Source: Actinomyces viscosus (GTDB lineage: Bacteria > Actinomycetota > Actinomycetes > Actinomycetales > Actinomycetaceae). Taken from it: a stretch of DNA of 64,000 nucleotides. Shown piece by piece: positions 27,283 through 36,865 of this stretch. Position numbers and translations under genes: made by a program. The stretch's first letter is position 1. Each line of letters opens with the position of its first letter. The notes under the pieces were generated by a model, which saw only the letters and a program-made list of their open reading frames with translations, was not told where the DNA came from and searched no databases. The DNA lies in NCBI RefSeq assembly GCF_900637975.1, contig NZ_LR134477.1, forward strand, positions 1,302,001 through 1,366,000, in the 5' to 3' direction.

Positions 27283-28350
27283 ATGATCCGCACCGCCGCC
27301 GAGCCCGTCTCCCCCGCAACCCGCTTACCTGACACAAGCGCCGCACCATCTCCCGTCGTCCGGGCCCGAGGCCTGCGCAAGGTGTTCGGCAGTCTCGTCG
27401 CCGTCGACGATCTCGATCTCACGGTCCGCCCCGGGGAGGTGGTGGCCTTTCTCGGTCCCAACGGTGCGGGCAAGTCCACCACCCTGGACATGGTCCTGGG
27501 GCTGACCCGGCCCGACACCGGGACGATCGAGCTTCTGGGAGGCACTGCGGACCAGGGCGTTCGGGAGGGCCGGGCGGGTGTCATCTTCCAGGACGGCGGT
27601 CTCCTGGACGACTTCACCGTCGGGGAGACCCTGCGAGTCGTCGCCTCGATGCAGCCCCGCCGCAGAGGACCAGGCTTCAGCCGGACCCGGCTCGACGACG
27701 TCGTCGCGAAGGCCGGTCTCGGCTCGATCCTGTCTCGCAAGGTGAGCCGCTGCTCGGGTGGGGAGCGCCAGCGACTGCGCCTGGCCCTCGCCCTGCTGCC
27801 CGATCCTGACCTTCTCGTCATGGACGAGCCCACCGCGGGTATGGACGTCAGTGCCCGGATCGCCTTCTGGGAGACGATGCGCGTCCAGACCCGCCGCGGC
27901 TGCACGGTCCTGTTCGCCACCCACTACCTTGAGGAGGCGGCCTCCTTCGCCGACCGCATCGTCATCATCGCCCACGGGCGCCTGATCGCTGACGGAAGCG
28001 TCGATGAGATCCGGGCCCTGGGTGACGGCGCCCTGGTGACGGCCACCTGGCCGGGAGTCTCAGAGGCCTCGCTGGGCGAGCGCCTGGCCACCTGCCCAGC
28101 AGCCGGCAGCATCCTGCACGCGGTCGTCCGCGGAGAGCACGTGGAGCTGCGCACCACGGACTCCGACGCCGTCGCCCGCTGGCTGCTGACCACCACTCCC
28201 GCCGAGCACCTGGGTATCAGCGCCGCGAGCCTCGACGAGGTCTTCACCGCACTGACCTCAGACAGCGCCGGCCAAGCGGACCCGACGGCGGTTCACGCCT
28301 CACTCCCGACACCCTCCACAACAGGCACAGACAGCGAGACCGCATCATGA
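27283..28350 (+). CDS. ABC transporter ATP-binding protein (ABC-2 exporter, system 1)
   Basis: 355 residues. The nucleotide-binding domain (~28–250) has Walker A LGPNGAGKST, the Q-loop region FQDGGLLDDFTVGE, signature CSGGERQRLR, Walker B LLVMDEPTAGMD and the ATHYLEEA switch histidine. The C-terminal ~100 residues are a DrrA/CcmA-type tail. It powers the membrane partner encoded next, with which it overlaps by four bases. The operon continues with a histidine kinase and response regulator. Substrate (drug, peptide or lipid) cannot be told from sequence. Confidence 0.94.
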   Translation: MIRTAAEPVSPATRLPDTSAAPSPVVRARGLRKVFGSLVAVDDLDLTVRPGEVVAFLGPNGAGKSTTLDMVLGLTRPDTGTIELLGGTADQGVREGRAGVIFQDGGLLDDFTVGETLRVVASMQPRRRGPGFSRTRLDDVVAKAGLGSILSRKVSRCSGGERQRLRLALALLPDPDLLVMDEPTAGMDVSARIAFWETMRVQTRRGCTVLFATHYLEEAASFADRIVIIAHGRLIADGSVDEIRALGDGALVTATWPGVSEASLGERLATCPAAGSILHAVVRGEHVELRTTDSDAVARWLLTTTPAEHLGISAASLDEVFTALTSDSAGQADPTAVHASLPTPSTTGTDSETAS

Positions 28351-29231
28351 CCACAACATCTCAGGCATCCCCGCAGCGCTCCGTCTCCGACATCCCCGTC
28401 ACTGCCCGTGAGAACAGTTCTGGCGACCGATCGCCTCGCCCGAAGGGGCTCAGGCCCGTGCGCCCCGTCCTGACCTACCTGTGGCTCGACCTCTACCGGA
28501 GCCTGCGCGAGCCCGCCAACCTCTTCTTCGTCGTCGCCTTCCCGCTGGCGATGTACCTCGTCTTCGGCCGGTTGAACGCGACCGCGGGAGAGTATGGCCC
28601 GCACGCGCACGGCAACGTCTCGGCCTCGGTGATGCTGGCGATGGCCTCCTTCAGCGCCTGCCTGGGCGCCACGAGCGCCTCCGCCGCCGCCGCGGTCGAG
28701 CAGTCGGCGGGTTGGGGCCGGCAGATGGCGGTCACCGCCCGGGGCCTGCGCGGCTACCTGGTGGTCAAGGTCGGGACCGCGATGGGGACGGCCGCCCTTC
28801 CCGTCCTCGTCGTGCTCGTTGCCGGGGCCCTCACGGACTCGCAGATGGAGGGCCGGGCGTGGGCGGTCAGTCCTGTTGTCTGTCTGCTCGGGGTCCTGCC
28901 CTTCGTCCTGTGGGGCCTGGCCGCCGGGATGTGGCTGCCGTCCTCAGCATCGATCGGTATCGCGACCTCCCTGGTCTCCCTGTTCGCCTTCATCGGCAAC
29001 ACCTTCATGCCTCTGAACCACACGCTGCTGACGATCGGCCGCTTCACCCCGATGTACGGCTCGACGGCGCTCGCCCGCTGGCCGCTGGGCGAGGGATGGA
29101 CCTACGTGACGGATCGACCGGCGGGCACCCAGGACCCGCTGTGGATGCCGTTGGCTAACCTGGTGGCGTGGACACTCATCTTCGGGCTGCTGGTGATCGG
29201 GGCCCGACGCCGCGCGACCAGGCGCCGGTGA
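28347..29231 (+). CDS. ABC-2 type permease (system 1)
   Basis: 294 residues with about six membrane helices after a ~45-residue cytoplasmic N-terminus (LFFVVAFPLAMYLVFG; ASVMLAMASFSACLG; ALPVLVVLVAGAL; VVCLLGVLPFVLWGL; SLVSLFAFIGNTFM; LVAWTLIFGLLVIG). Typical ABC-2 exporter half with the conserved late segment LNHTLLTIGRFTPMYG. Coupled to the ATPase gene upstream and to the kinase gene downstream by short overlaps. Confidence 0.92.
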   Translation: MTTTSQASPQRSVSDIPVTARENSSGDRSPRPKGLRPVRPVLTYLWLDLYRSLREPANLFFVVAFPLAMYLVFGRLNATAGEYGPHAHGNVSASVMLAMASFSACLGATSASAAAAVEQSAGWGRQMAVTARGLRGYLVVKVGTAMGTAALPVLVVLVAGALTDSQMEGRAWAVSPVVCLLGVLPFVLWGLAAGMWLPSSASIGIATSLVSLFAFIGNTFMPLNHTLLTIGRFTPMYGSTALARWPLGEGWTYVTDRPAGTQDPLWMPLANLVAWTLIFGLLVIGARRRATRRR

Positions 29232-30451
29232 GTCCCATGACAACCATGCCGTCACCGGCGCACGACTCCCCCGCGATACCAGTCGACGCGTCGCAGAGGG
29301 AAGGATCCCGGCCCCGCCCCTGGCGCCGTCATATCGTCTGGGACGCCACGGTGTGGTTGCTCTTCCTGGTCATTCCCCTCGTGCAGCTTCTCCTCGGCCC
29401 TTTCGCCTGGTGGCAGCGACTACTGGGAATCACCGGAATCACGGGGTTCATCGCCGCCTACGTCTGGGCGTTCTCCACGCCGGACAGTCGCGTGGTGAGA
29501 GCGGAGGTCCCTCCGCCCGACCGTCCGATTCGAGTCCTTCTGGGCGAGCTGGCGGTCCTGACGCTCTTCACCATGCTGACACTGCCGGCGCTGGGATGGT
29601 GGACCGCCTACTTCTTCCCCTTCTACTGCTCCTTGACCCTGTTCTCCACGACGCTGCGCCAGGGGATCCCGATCGTCATCACCTCGGTTGTCCTCCTCAC
29701 GGTCGTCTCTCTGAGATGGAACACGCATCCGGAGTCACGCTGGCTGGTACTGGGCGCCGTGTTGTCGGGACTGACCATCATCATCGCCCGGGTCGCGGTG
29801 GAGCTCCAGGATCGCAGGACATCCGCCGAGCGCGAGCTGGCCCTCGTCTCCCAGCGCGAGGCGGTGGGACGCGACGTCCACGACATCCTGGGACACTCGC
29901 TGACGGTCCTCACTCTTAAGGCCGAGGTGGCCCGACGGCTCATCGAGCATGACCCGGATGCGGCCTCGCGCGAGCTCGACGAGGTCATCACCCTGGCCCG
30001 AGGGGCCCTGGCCGACGTGCGATCCACGGTGACGCGCCTGCGGTCCCCGGACCTGGCCAGCCAGGTGGAGGCCACGCGCACCGCCCTGAGCGCCGCGCAG
30101 ATCGACGTGGAGCTGACCGGCAGCGCCCAGAAGATTCCTGAGCGTCAGCGGGCCCTGCTGGCCTGGGCGCTGCGTGAGGCGACGACGAACATCGTGCGGC
30201 ACGCTCAGGCCACCAGCGTCTTCGTGCACCTGGAGCCGGGCCTGCTGCAGGTGAGCGACGACGGTATCGGCCTGGCCGGCTCCAGGCCCGGCAACGGTTT
30301 GGAAGGCCTGCGCTCCCGCATGGAGCATGAGGGCGGGTCCCTGACCATGACCAGCCCGTCCAGCATTCTCAGCACCCCGCCCGACGCCGTCGACGGCGCC
30401 CGTACTGACCGGTCCGGCGTCGGCACCTGTCTGGAGGTGAGGCTGCCGTGA
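29228..30451 (+). CDS. Sensor histidine kinase, NarL-partner type (system 1)
   Basis: 407 residues from the GTG at 29228, which overlaps the permease stop; an ATG three codons later is an alternative. Five or six N-terminal membrane helices sense at the membrane. A HisKA_3 dimerisation domain follows, with the phosphorylated histidine in GRDVHDILGHSLT (~217), then an HATPase domain (REATTNIVRHA, SDDGIGLAG, GNGLEGLRSRM). It has only very short outside loops, a design common in kinases that sense their own transporter or the membrane. The stop overlaps the regulator start. Confidence 0.93.
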   Translation: MSPMTTMPSPAHDSPAIPVDASQREGSRPRPWRRHIVWDATVWLLFLVIPLVQLLLGPFAWWQRLLGITGITGFIAAYVWAFSTPDSRVVRAEVPPPDRPIRVLLGELAVLTLFTMLTLPALGWWTAYFFPFYCSLTLFSTTLRQGIPIVITSVVLLTVVSLRWNTHPESRWLVLGAVLSGLTIIIARVAVELQDRRTSAERELALVSQREAVGRDVHDILGHSLTVLTLKAEVARRLIEHDPDAASRELDEVITLARGALADVRSTVTRLRSPDLASQVEATRTALSAAQIDVELTGSAQKIPERQRALLAWALREATTNIVRHAQATSVFVHLEPGLLQVSDDGIGLAGSRPGNGLEGLRSRMEHEGGSLTMTSPSSILSTPPDAVDGARTDRSGVGTCLEVRLP

Positions 30452-31059
30452 GCCCGATCCGTGTACTCATCGCCGATGACCAGGCCCTCGTGCGCGGCGC
30501 GCTGGCGACGCTCCTGGGGCTGGAGAACGATCTGGAGGTGGTGGCTCAGGTGGGGAGGGGCGACGAGGTCCTGGACGCGGTACGCCGGCACTCCGCGGAC
30601 GTGGCCCTGGTGGACATCGACATGCCGGGGCGCGACGGGCTGGCGGCCACCGCCGAGGTCGTCGCCTCCGGAGCGTCGTGCAGGTGCCTCATCGTGACGA
30701 CCTTCGGCCGCCCGGGCTACCTCTCACGTGGCATGGAGGCCGGGGCGGCGGGCTTCATCGTCAAGGACACCCCGCCCGAGGAGCTGGCCGAGGCGATCCG
30801 CAGGGTTCACGCGGGCCTGCGGGTCATCGACCCCGAGCTCGCTCAGGAGTCCGTGCTGCTCGGGCCGAACCCGCTCACCGAGCGGGAGAAGGAGGCCCTG
30901 CGAGCGGCGGCCACGGGCGCCGACGTCCGTGGGATCGCCGCGCGGCTCCACCTGGGTGAGGGGACGGTGCGCAACTACCTGTCCTCGGCGATCGCCAAGA
31001 CCCACGCCCGCAACCGCACCGAGGCGGCCCGCACCGCCGAGACCAACGGCTGGCTGTAG
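30448..31059 (+). CDS. LuxR/NarL-type response regulator (system 1)
   Basis: 203 residues. The receiver domain has DD at 10–11, the phosphorylated Asp56 in VDIDMPGRDG and Lys in FIVKDTPPEE. The C-terminal LuxR helix-turn-helix is LTEREKEALRAAATGADVR…LHLGEGTVRNYLSSAIAKT. The last gene of its operon, it probably controls the exporter; the palindrome at 27201–27234 is a candidate site. Only 14 bases separate it from the convergent ffh. Confidence 0.95.
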   Translation: MSPIRVLIADDQALVRGALATLLGLENDLEVVAQVGRGDEVLDAVRRHSADVALVDIDMPGRDGLAATAEVVASGASCRCLIVTTFGRPGYLSRGMEAGAAGFIVKDTPPEELAEAIRRVHAGLRVIDPELAQESVLLGPNPLTEREKEALRAAATGADVRGIAARLHLGEGTVRNYLSSAIAKTHARNRTEAARTAETNGWL

Positions 31060-31073
31060 GCCGGGGTGGGACC

Positions 31074-32762
31074 CTACAGCCCGAGGTGACGGCGCAGGTC
31101 CTCGGGCAGGGCGCCCATGGCGTCGGCGACGTCGTCGCCCGAGGACTGTCCGGCGCGCTGAGCCTGCTGCTGGGCCTGAGGCATGATCCCGTAGCCGGAG
31201 GCGTCGGCCTGACCGCCCCCGAGTCCGAAGGAGGAACCGGCCGCCGGCGCAGCGGCCTGCCCGGCCTCGATCTTGGCCTGCTTGGCGGCCGCGGCCTCCT
31301 TGGCCTGGCGGGCGGCCTTGGCGGGGTTGCCGCTGCGCCCCTTCTTGCCGCCCTTGCCGCGCTTGGCCTTGGGGGCCTGACGGGCCTTGGAGTGCTTGCC
31401 CATGCCGGGCAGCGATCCCATTCCGGGCATGGGGCCGCCCTCGCCGAGTCCGCCCATGCCGCCTCCGGAGGCCATGGCCTCCATCATCTTCTTGGCCTGC
31501 TCGAAGCGGTCCACGAGCTCGTTGACGGCCTGGACCGTGGTACCCGATCCCTTGGCGATACGGCTGCGGCGCGAGCCGTTGAGGATGGACAGGTCCTTGC
31601 GCTCGGCCGGCGTCATGGAGCACACGATCGCCTCGATGCGGTCGACCTCGCGCTCGTCGAAGTTCTCCAGGGCATCACGCATCTGCCCCATGCCGGGCAT
31701 CATGCCCAGGAGCTTCTTCATGGAGCCCATCCTGCGGATCTGGCGCAGCTGGCCCAGGAAGTCGTCGAGGGTGAAGGTTCCCTTGGCGAGCTTGGCGGCG
31801 GCGTCCTCCGCCTCCTGGCGGTCCAGGGTCCGTTCGGCCTGCTCGATGAGGGTGAGCAGGTCGCCCATGTCCAGGATGCGCGAGGCCATGCGGTCGGCGT
31901 GGAAGCGCTCGAAGTCGGTCAGGCCCTCACCGGTGGAGGAGAACAGGACCGGGGCGCCGGTGACGCCGCGCACGGACAGGGCGGCACCGCCGCGGGCGTC
32001 GCCGTCGAGCTTGGAGAGGACCACGCCGGTGAAGCCGACGCCGTCGCGGAAGGCGACCGAGGTGTTGACGGCGTCCTGACCGACCATGGCGTCCAGGACG
32101 AAGAGGATCTCGTGGGGGGCGACCGCGTCGCGGATGCGGATGGCCTGGTCCATCATCTCGGCGTCGACGCCCAGGCGGCCGGCGGTGTCGACGACGACGA
32201 CGTCGTAGCCGCTGGTGCGGGCGTGCTCGACGCCGGAGCGGGCCACGGCCACCGGGTCGCCCACGCCGTTGCCGGGCTCGGGCGCCCACACGTGCACCCC
32301 GGCGCGCTCGGCGACGACGCTCAGCTGAGTGACGGCGTTGGGGCGCTGGAGGTCGGAGGCGACCAGCAGGACGCGCTTGCCCTGGTCGCGCAGCCAGCGT
32401 CCGAGCTTTCCGGCCAGGGTGGTCTTACCGGCGCCCTGAAGGCCGGCGAGCATGATGATCGTGGGGCCGCGGTCGGCCCAGTTGATCTCCCGGGTCTCAC
32501 CGCCCAGGACCTCGATGAGCTCCTCGTTGACGATCTTGACGACCTGCTGCCCCGGGTTGAGGGCCTGGGAACGGGCGGCGTCGACCGCCTTCTCGCGCAC
32601 CGCGGAGGTGAAGGCGCGCACCACGGGCAGGGCGACGTCGGCCTCCAGGAGGGCACGGCGGATCTCGGTGACCGTGGCGTTGACGTCGGCCTCGGTCAGA
32701 CGACCTTTGCCGCGCAGCTGGTTGAAGGAGGCGGTGATCCGATCGGAGAGGTTGCCGAACAC
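31074..32762 (-). CDS. ffh: Signal recognition particle protein Ffh
   Basis: 562 residues. It binds 4.5S RNA and hydrophobic nascent chains and delivers ribosomes to FtsY. The N domain is followed by the G domain with GLQGAGKTTLAGKLG, DTAGRLGVDAEMM, TKxD-type SKLDGDARGG and the GEGLTDFE closing loop. The methionine-rich M domain follows (MKKLLGMMPGMGQM, SRRSRIAKGSGTTVQAVN). The ~100-residue Gly/Lys/Ala tail is longer than in E. coli, as is common in actinobacteria. The 275-base gap upstream should carry its promoter. Confidence 0.97.
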   Translation of the reverse strand: MFGNLSDRITASFNQLRGKGRLTEADVNATVTEIRRALLEADVALPVVRAFTSAVREKAVDAARSQALNPGQQVVKIVNEELIEVLGGETREINWADRGPTIIMLAGLQGAGKTTLAGKLGRWLRDQGKRVLLVASDLQRPNAVTQLSVVAERAGVHVWAPEPGNGVGDPVAVARSGVEHARTSGYDVVVVDTAGRLGVDAEMMDQAIRIRDAVAPHEILFVLDAMVGQDAVNTSVAFRDGVGFTGVVLSKLDGDARGGAALSVRGVTGAPVLFSSTGEGLTDFERFHADRMASRILDMGDLLTLIEQAERTLDRQEAEDAAAKLAKGTFTLDDFLGQLRQIRRMGSMKKLLGMMPGMGQMRDALENFDEREVDRIEAIVCSMTPAERKDLSILNGSRRSRIAKGSGTTVQAVNELVDRFEQAKKMMEAMASGGGMGGLGEGGPMPGMGSLPGMGKHSKARQAPKAKRGKGGKKGRSGNPAKAARQAKEAAAAKQAKIEAGQAAAPAAGSSFGLGGGQADASGYGIMPQAQQQAQRAGQSSGDDVADAMGALPEDLRRHLGL

Positions 32763-32986
32763 AAACTGCCCTTCTGAACGAGATGGGTTGAACGGGGCGC
32801 AAGGGCGCCAGGCCTAGGATAGCGGCCACAGCACACCGCCACCCAAGGCGTCTCCGCTGGCGGCGAGACTCCCGTCACTGGCCGCACCGGGAGAAAGCGA
32901 CGAGCGAGGGAACTGGGAGTCGGAAGCGTGCTCGCTACCTTCTGAGTGGCCAGGCAGGCCGTGGTCACTCTACAAGACTCTACCGG

Positions 32987-33027
32987 CGGGCGGCGGGCCG
33001 ATCATCTCATCGACGGCCCGCCGCCCG
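32987..33027 (-). terminator. Terminator after glnB
   Basis: Perfect 14-base stem CGGGCGGCGGGCCG / CGGCCCGCCGCCCG with a 13-base loop, starting 10 bases after the glnB stop on the minus strand. The rest of 32763–32986 shows no gene and presumably holds the ffh promoter. Confidence 0.75.
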
Positions 33028-33037
33028 TCCGCGTCCT

Positions 33038-33376
33038 TCACAGGGCCGCTTCTCCCGATTCGCCGGTGCGGACCCGGACGACCTCGGCCACGGGCACCAC
33101 CCAGATCTTGCCGTCACCTATCTCCCCGGTGCGGGCACCGGAGGAGATCGCCTCGACGACGCCGGAGGAGTCCTCATCGGCGCACACGACCTCGAGGCGG
33201 AGCTTGGGGATGAGGTCCACGTGGTACTCGGCCCCGCGGTACACCTCAGTGTGGCCCTGCTGACGGCCGGCTCCGTGGGCCTCGACGATCGTGACCCCGT
33301 GGACCCCGGCCTCTTCCAGGGCCTCGGTGACGTGGTACAGACGGTGCGGCTGGATGACTGCGGTCACAAGCTTCAT
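33038..33376 (-). CDS. glnB: Nitrogen regulatory protein PII
   Basis: 112 residues, the family's normal length. MKLVTAVIQPHRL start, T-loop with Tyr51 (EVYRGAEY), the usual site of uridylylation or adenylylation, and the B- and C-loop motifs (TGEIGDGKIWV, VVRVRTGE). It senses 2-oxoglutarate and ATP/ADP and typically gates the ammonium channel. It lies one base after amtB in the same operon; with this pairing it could equally be called glnK. Confidence 0.95.
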   Translation of the reverse strand: MKLVTAVIQPHRLYHVTEALEEAGVHGVTIVEAHGAGRQQGHTEVYRGAEYHVDLIPKLRLEVVCADEDSSGVVEAISSGARTGEIGDGKIWVVPVAEVVRVRTGESGEAAL

Positions 33377-33377
33377 C

Positions 33378-34661
33378 TCAGATCTCCTTGCGTGAGAAGG
33401 CCAGTCGGCCTGCGGTCAGGGTCTCGTAGGCCGATTCCGAGTGCTCGGCCTGGTCGGGGCCTGTGGCCTCTTCCTCGGCGCTCAGCCTCCAGCCCACGCA
33501 GCGCTGCACCACCAGCCAGCAGATGAGTGTCATCACGGCGGAGAAGACCATGGCCACCAGGGCGACGAGAACCTGAACCACCAGCTGGGCCGGGCCGTGC
33601 CCGTAGAGCAGTCCGGACTCCGTGGACAGGAAACCGACCAGGACCGTGCCCGCCAGGCCGCCGACGAGGTGCACACCGACGATATCCAGGGAGTCGTCGT
33701 ATCCGAAGCGGTACTTCAGGTCCACGCTCAGGGCACAGAGCACACCGACCACCAGCCCCAGGACGATGGCGCCGACGGGGCTGACCGTTCCGGCTGCAGG
33801 AGTGATGCCCACCAATCCGGCGACGATCCCGGAGGCCGCCCCCAGGCTGGTGGCGTGTCCGTCGCGCAGGCGCTCGGTGGTCAGCCACCCCAGGACGGCG
33901 GCGCAGGCGGCCACCGTCGTGTTGACCCAGGCCAGTCCCGCCAGGCCGTCGGCGGTGAAGGCGGAGCCCGAGTTGAACCCGAACCAGCCGAACCACAGCA
34001 GACCCGCACCGATCATGGTCATCGGCAGGTTGTGGGGACGCATGGGCAGCTGTCCGAAACCGCGGCGGCGTCCGATGACCACCGCCAGCAGGAAGCCCGC
34101 CACACCGGCGTTGATGTGCACCACTGTGCCGCCCGCGAAGTCGATGGGCTCAGCGATGGAGGAGAACCACCCTTCGGGGGACAGCGCTCCCCCGCCCCAC
34201 ACCATGTGGGCCATCGGGAAGTAGGACAGCGTCACCCACAGGGGCACGAAGGTCATCCACGCCCCGAAACGGGTTCGGTCGGCGATGGCCCCTGAGATGA
34301 GAGCGCAGGTGATGATCGCGAAGGTCACCTGGAAGGCCACCGAGATGATCACCGGTACGCCGTGGTCATCAATGATGTACTCGCCTCCTGCTGTCAGATA
34401 GGCCCCGTGCAGGCCGAACTGGCTGAAGGGATTGCCCACCAGACCTGCGATGTCCTTTCCCCCGTAGGACATGGACCAGCCCCACAGGATGTAGACCACG
34501 CCCACGACGGCCGCGGCCCCGAAGGACATCATGATCATGTTCAGCACGGACTTGGACCGGCTCATGCCTCCGTAGAACAGGGCGAGGGCCGGGACGGTCA
34601 TGAGCAGCACCATGCAGGCACTGATCAGCATCCAGGCGGTTGCTCCGGTATCAAGGGTCAT
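33378..34661 (-). CDS. amtB: Ammonium transporter Amt
   Basis: 427 residues with about eleven membrane helices. Signatures: WMLISACMVLLMTVPALALFYGGM start, FAGGTVVHINAGVAGF, WFGWFGFNSGSAF and DDSLDIVGVHLVGG, which includes the pore histidines. It brings ammonium into the cell. glnB follows immediately, the classic arrangement where PII plugs the channel when nitrogen is plentiful. Confidence 0.96.
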   Translation of the reverse strand: MTLDTGATAWMLISACMVLLMTVPALALFYGGMSRSKSVLNMIMMSFGAAAVVGVVYILWGWSMSYGGKDIAGLVGNPFSQFGLHGAYLTAGGEYIIDDHGVPVIISVAFQVTFAIITCALISGAIADRTRFGAWMTFVPLWVTLSYFPMAHMVWGGGALSPEGWFSSIAEPIDFAGGTVVHINAGVAGFLLAVVIGRRRGFGQLPMRPHNLPMTMIGAGLLWFGWFGFNSGSAFTADGLAGLAWVNTTVAACAAVLGWLTTERLRDGHATSLGAASGIVAGLVGITPAAGTVSPVGAIVLGLVVGVLCALSVDLKYRFGYDDSLDIVGVHLVGGLAGTVLVGFLSTESGLLYGHGPAQLVVQVLVALVAMVFSAVMTLICWLVVQRCVGWRLSAEEEATGPDQAEHSESAYETLTAGRLAFSRKEI

Positions 34662-34975
34662 AGGGACTCCCTTCGTCGTGATGCGGTGGGTTCCGCACGT
34701 GAGAAGTTAAGGGCGTCCGCGTTTTGGACAGGATGCTCCGTCGTGACGGACGAGTTTCGCTGTCGGCGGTGGCGTCACAGCCGTGTTGCCAACGGTTCGT
34801 CCTGGTTTCGGGAGCGTGTCCGTCTGTCGTAGGGCGTCCGGATAGTGGTCGCTGTCGACCATGCGGATCGTCTGCCCCGTGCCCGCTGCGGTGGGCCGCA
34901 TCCCTGAGATATGTCATGCGCAAGTGATGACCGATGCACCATGGACCGGGGCGACCATGTGGCGACTCTTGATCC
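34662..34975. other. Divergent promoter region between amtB and ABC exporter system 2
   Basis: About 310 bases, no supported gene. It should carry the amtB promoter (nitrogen control possible) and the exporter promoter. At 34913–34931 GTCAT and ATGAC half-sites face each other across nine bases; the same half-site words build the core of the palindrome before system 1. Confidence 0.5.
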
Positions 34976-35956
34976 ATGAGCACAACAGCTACCCGCACCG
35001 CCCCGGTCTCCCCGCCCCAGGCGGCTGGCGCAGCCGCCATCCGGCTGGTGAACCTCCACAGGTCCTTCGGGGACGTCAAGGCCGTCAACGGCATCGACCT
35101 GACGATCCGCCCCGGCGAGGTCGTCGCCTTTCTGGGCCCCAACGGCGCCGGCAAGACGACGACGATCGACATGATCCTGGGTCTGAGCCGGCCCACCAGC
35201 GGGCAGGTGAGCACCTTCGGCATGACCCCGCGCCAGGCGGTCGACCGCGGCCTGATAGCCGCCGTCATGCAGACCGGCGGGCTCCTGCCGGACATCACCG
35301 TGCGCGAGACCGTGGCCCTGACCGCGAGCCTCTTCTCCCACCGGATCGACGTCGAGGAGGCCCTTCAGCGCGCTGGAGCATCGGACTTCGCCTCGCAGGT
35401 CGTCAGGAAGTGCTCGGGCGGCCAGCAGCAGCGCCTGCGCTTCGCCATGGCGCTGGTGAGCGACCCGGCCCTGCTCGTCCTCGATGAGCCGACCACCGGG
35501 ATGGACGTCGAGGGCCGACGCAGCTTCTGGGAGGCCATCCACGCCGACGCCGCGAGCGGGCGCACGGTCCTGTTCGCCACACACTACCTGGAGGAGGCTG
35601 ACGACTTCGCCGACCGCGTCGTCCTGGTGCGTCACGGCCAGGTGGTCGCCGACGGCACGGCCGCCGAGATCCGCGCCTCCGTCAGCGGCCGCAGTCTTCG
35701 GGCCACCCTGAACGTCGAGGCCGAGCGGGTCCGTCGTGCGCTTGAGGCACTGCCGCCCAGCAGCGGGATCAGCGGTCTCGAGATTCTGGGCAGCTCTCTG
35801 AGCCTGAACACTCAGGACTCCGACGCCGTCGCCGCACTCCTGCTCGGGCAGCACCTGGCCAAGGACCTGGAGATCACCAGCCGCGGCCTTCAGGACGCCT
35901 TCGTCGCCCTGACCAGTGACGAGGCCACCTCCCCGACCTCGGGAGCGTCAGCATGA
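34976..35956 (+). CDS. ABC transporter ATP-binding protein (ABC-2 exporter, system 2)
   Basis: 326 residues. Nucleotide-binding domain with LGPNGAGKTTTIDM, MQTGGLLPDITVRE, CSGGQQQRLR, LLVLDEPTTGMD and ATHYLEEA. It is a close paralogue of the system 1 ATPase, with matching order of partner genes. The start is the ATG preceding STTATRTAPVSPPQ. It overlaps the permease gene by four bases. Substrate unknown. Confidence 0.94.
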   Translation: MSTTATRTAPVSPPQAAGAAAIRLVNLHRSFGDVKAVNGIDLTIRPGEVVAFLGPNGAGKTTTIDMILGLSRPTSGQVSTFGMTPRQAVDRGLIAAVMQTGGLLPDITVRETVALTASLFSHRIDVEEALQRAGASDFASQVVRKCSGGQQQRLRFAMALVSDPALLVLDEPTTGMDVEGRRSFWEAIHADAASGRTVLFATHYLEEADDFADRVVLVRHGQVVADGTAAEIRASVSGRSLRATLNVEAERVRRALEALPPSSGISGLEILGSSLSLNTQDSDAVAALLLGQHLAKDLEITSRGLQDAFVALTSDEATSPTSGASA

Positions 35957-36861
35957 GCCGCTCCATGCGCGCCAGAAGCACCGTCACCCTTCCGCCCACG
36001 CCTCCTACAGGAGCCACCATGTCTTCTCTATCTTCTCCATCTACTCCGTCTTCTCTGTCCCTGCCCTCAGTCAAAAGCTCTTCGCCAGACCGTCTCGATC
36101 CCTCCTCCCGCACCACGCCGCCTCTAGGAGGCCTGAGCCTGACCCTCCTGTCGCTGGAGGCTCGCAGGCGCCTGCGCAACCGCCGGTCAATGATCTTCTC
36201 CATCCTCCTGCCGGTGGCCTTCTTCCTCATGTTCACCACGACCGACTACTCGGCAACGCCGTACGGCAACGGCAACGTCGTGGCCAACATGATGATCGGC
36301 ATGGCCCTGTACGGCGCGCTCATGACGACCACTGGTGCCGGTGCGGCCGTGAGCAATGAGCGCGCATCGGGCTGGAGCCGTCAGCTGCGTCTGACTCCTC
36401 TGAGACCCATCGCCTACATCGGCGCCAAGGCGATCGTCGGCATGCTCATCAGCGCGATCGCGATCGGTGCGGTCTACGCCTGCGGCCCCTTGCGTCACGC
36501 TCACATGCCTGTGAGTACCTGGATCGGCTCAGCGCTCATCGTGTGGCTCGGTTCCCTGGTCTTCGTCGCCTTCGGACTGTTCGTCGGATACCTCCTCCCC
36601 TCGGACAACGCCATGCAGATCGTCGGCCCGCTCATGGCCCTGCTCGCATTCCTCGGCGGCATGTTCATTCCCCTGACGCCCGGCTCCGCCATGGACCGGG
36701 TCGGAAGCCTCACTCCGATGTACGGGCTTCACAAGCTGGCCCTGTGGCCGATGGGCGCCGAGACCTTCTCCTGGTGGTGGGTGGTCAACGCCCTGGCCTG
36801 GCTCGTGATCTTCCTGGGCGGAGCCGCCTGGAGGATGGGCCGCGACACCGCCCGGGTGTGA
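35953..36861 (+). CDS. ABC-2 type permease (system 2)
   Basis: 302 residues. A long Ser/Thr/Pro-rich cytoplasmic N-terminus (~75 residues) precedes six membrane helices (MIFSILLPVAFFLMF; NMMIGMALYGALM; AIVGMLISAIAIGAVYA; LIVWLGSLVFVAFGLFVGYL; GPLMALLAFLGGMF; WVVNALAWLVIFLGGAAW). The late segment SAMDRVGSLTPMYGLHKLA parallels the RFTPMYG motif of the system 1 permease. An ATG at 36019 is a possible shorter start. Confidence 0.9.
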   Translation: MSRSMRARSTVTLPPTPPTGATMSSLSSPSTPSSLSLPSVKSSSPDRLDPSSRTTPPLGGLSLTLLSLEARRRLRNRRSMIFSILLPVAFFLMFTTTDYSATPYGNGNVVANMMIGMALYGALMTTTGAGAAVSNERASGWSRQLRLTPLRPIAYIGAKAIVGMLISAIAIGAVYACGPLRHAHMPVSTWIGSALIVWLGSLVFVAFGLFVGYLLPSDNAMQIVGPLMALLAFLGGMFIPLTPGSAMDRVGSLTPMYGLHKLALWPMGAETFSWWWVVNALAWLVIFLGGAAWRMGRDTARV

Positions 36862-36865
36862 GCCC

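Noticed and set aside
31086..32777. 563-residue open frame antisense to ffh
   Set aside because: Mirror of the ffh codons with no recognisable motifs; ffh itself is unmistakable.
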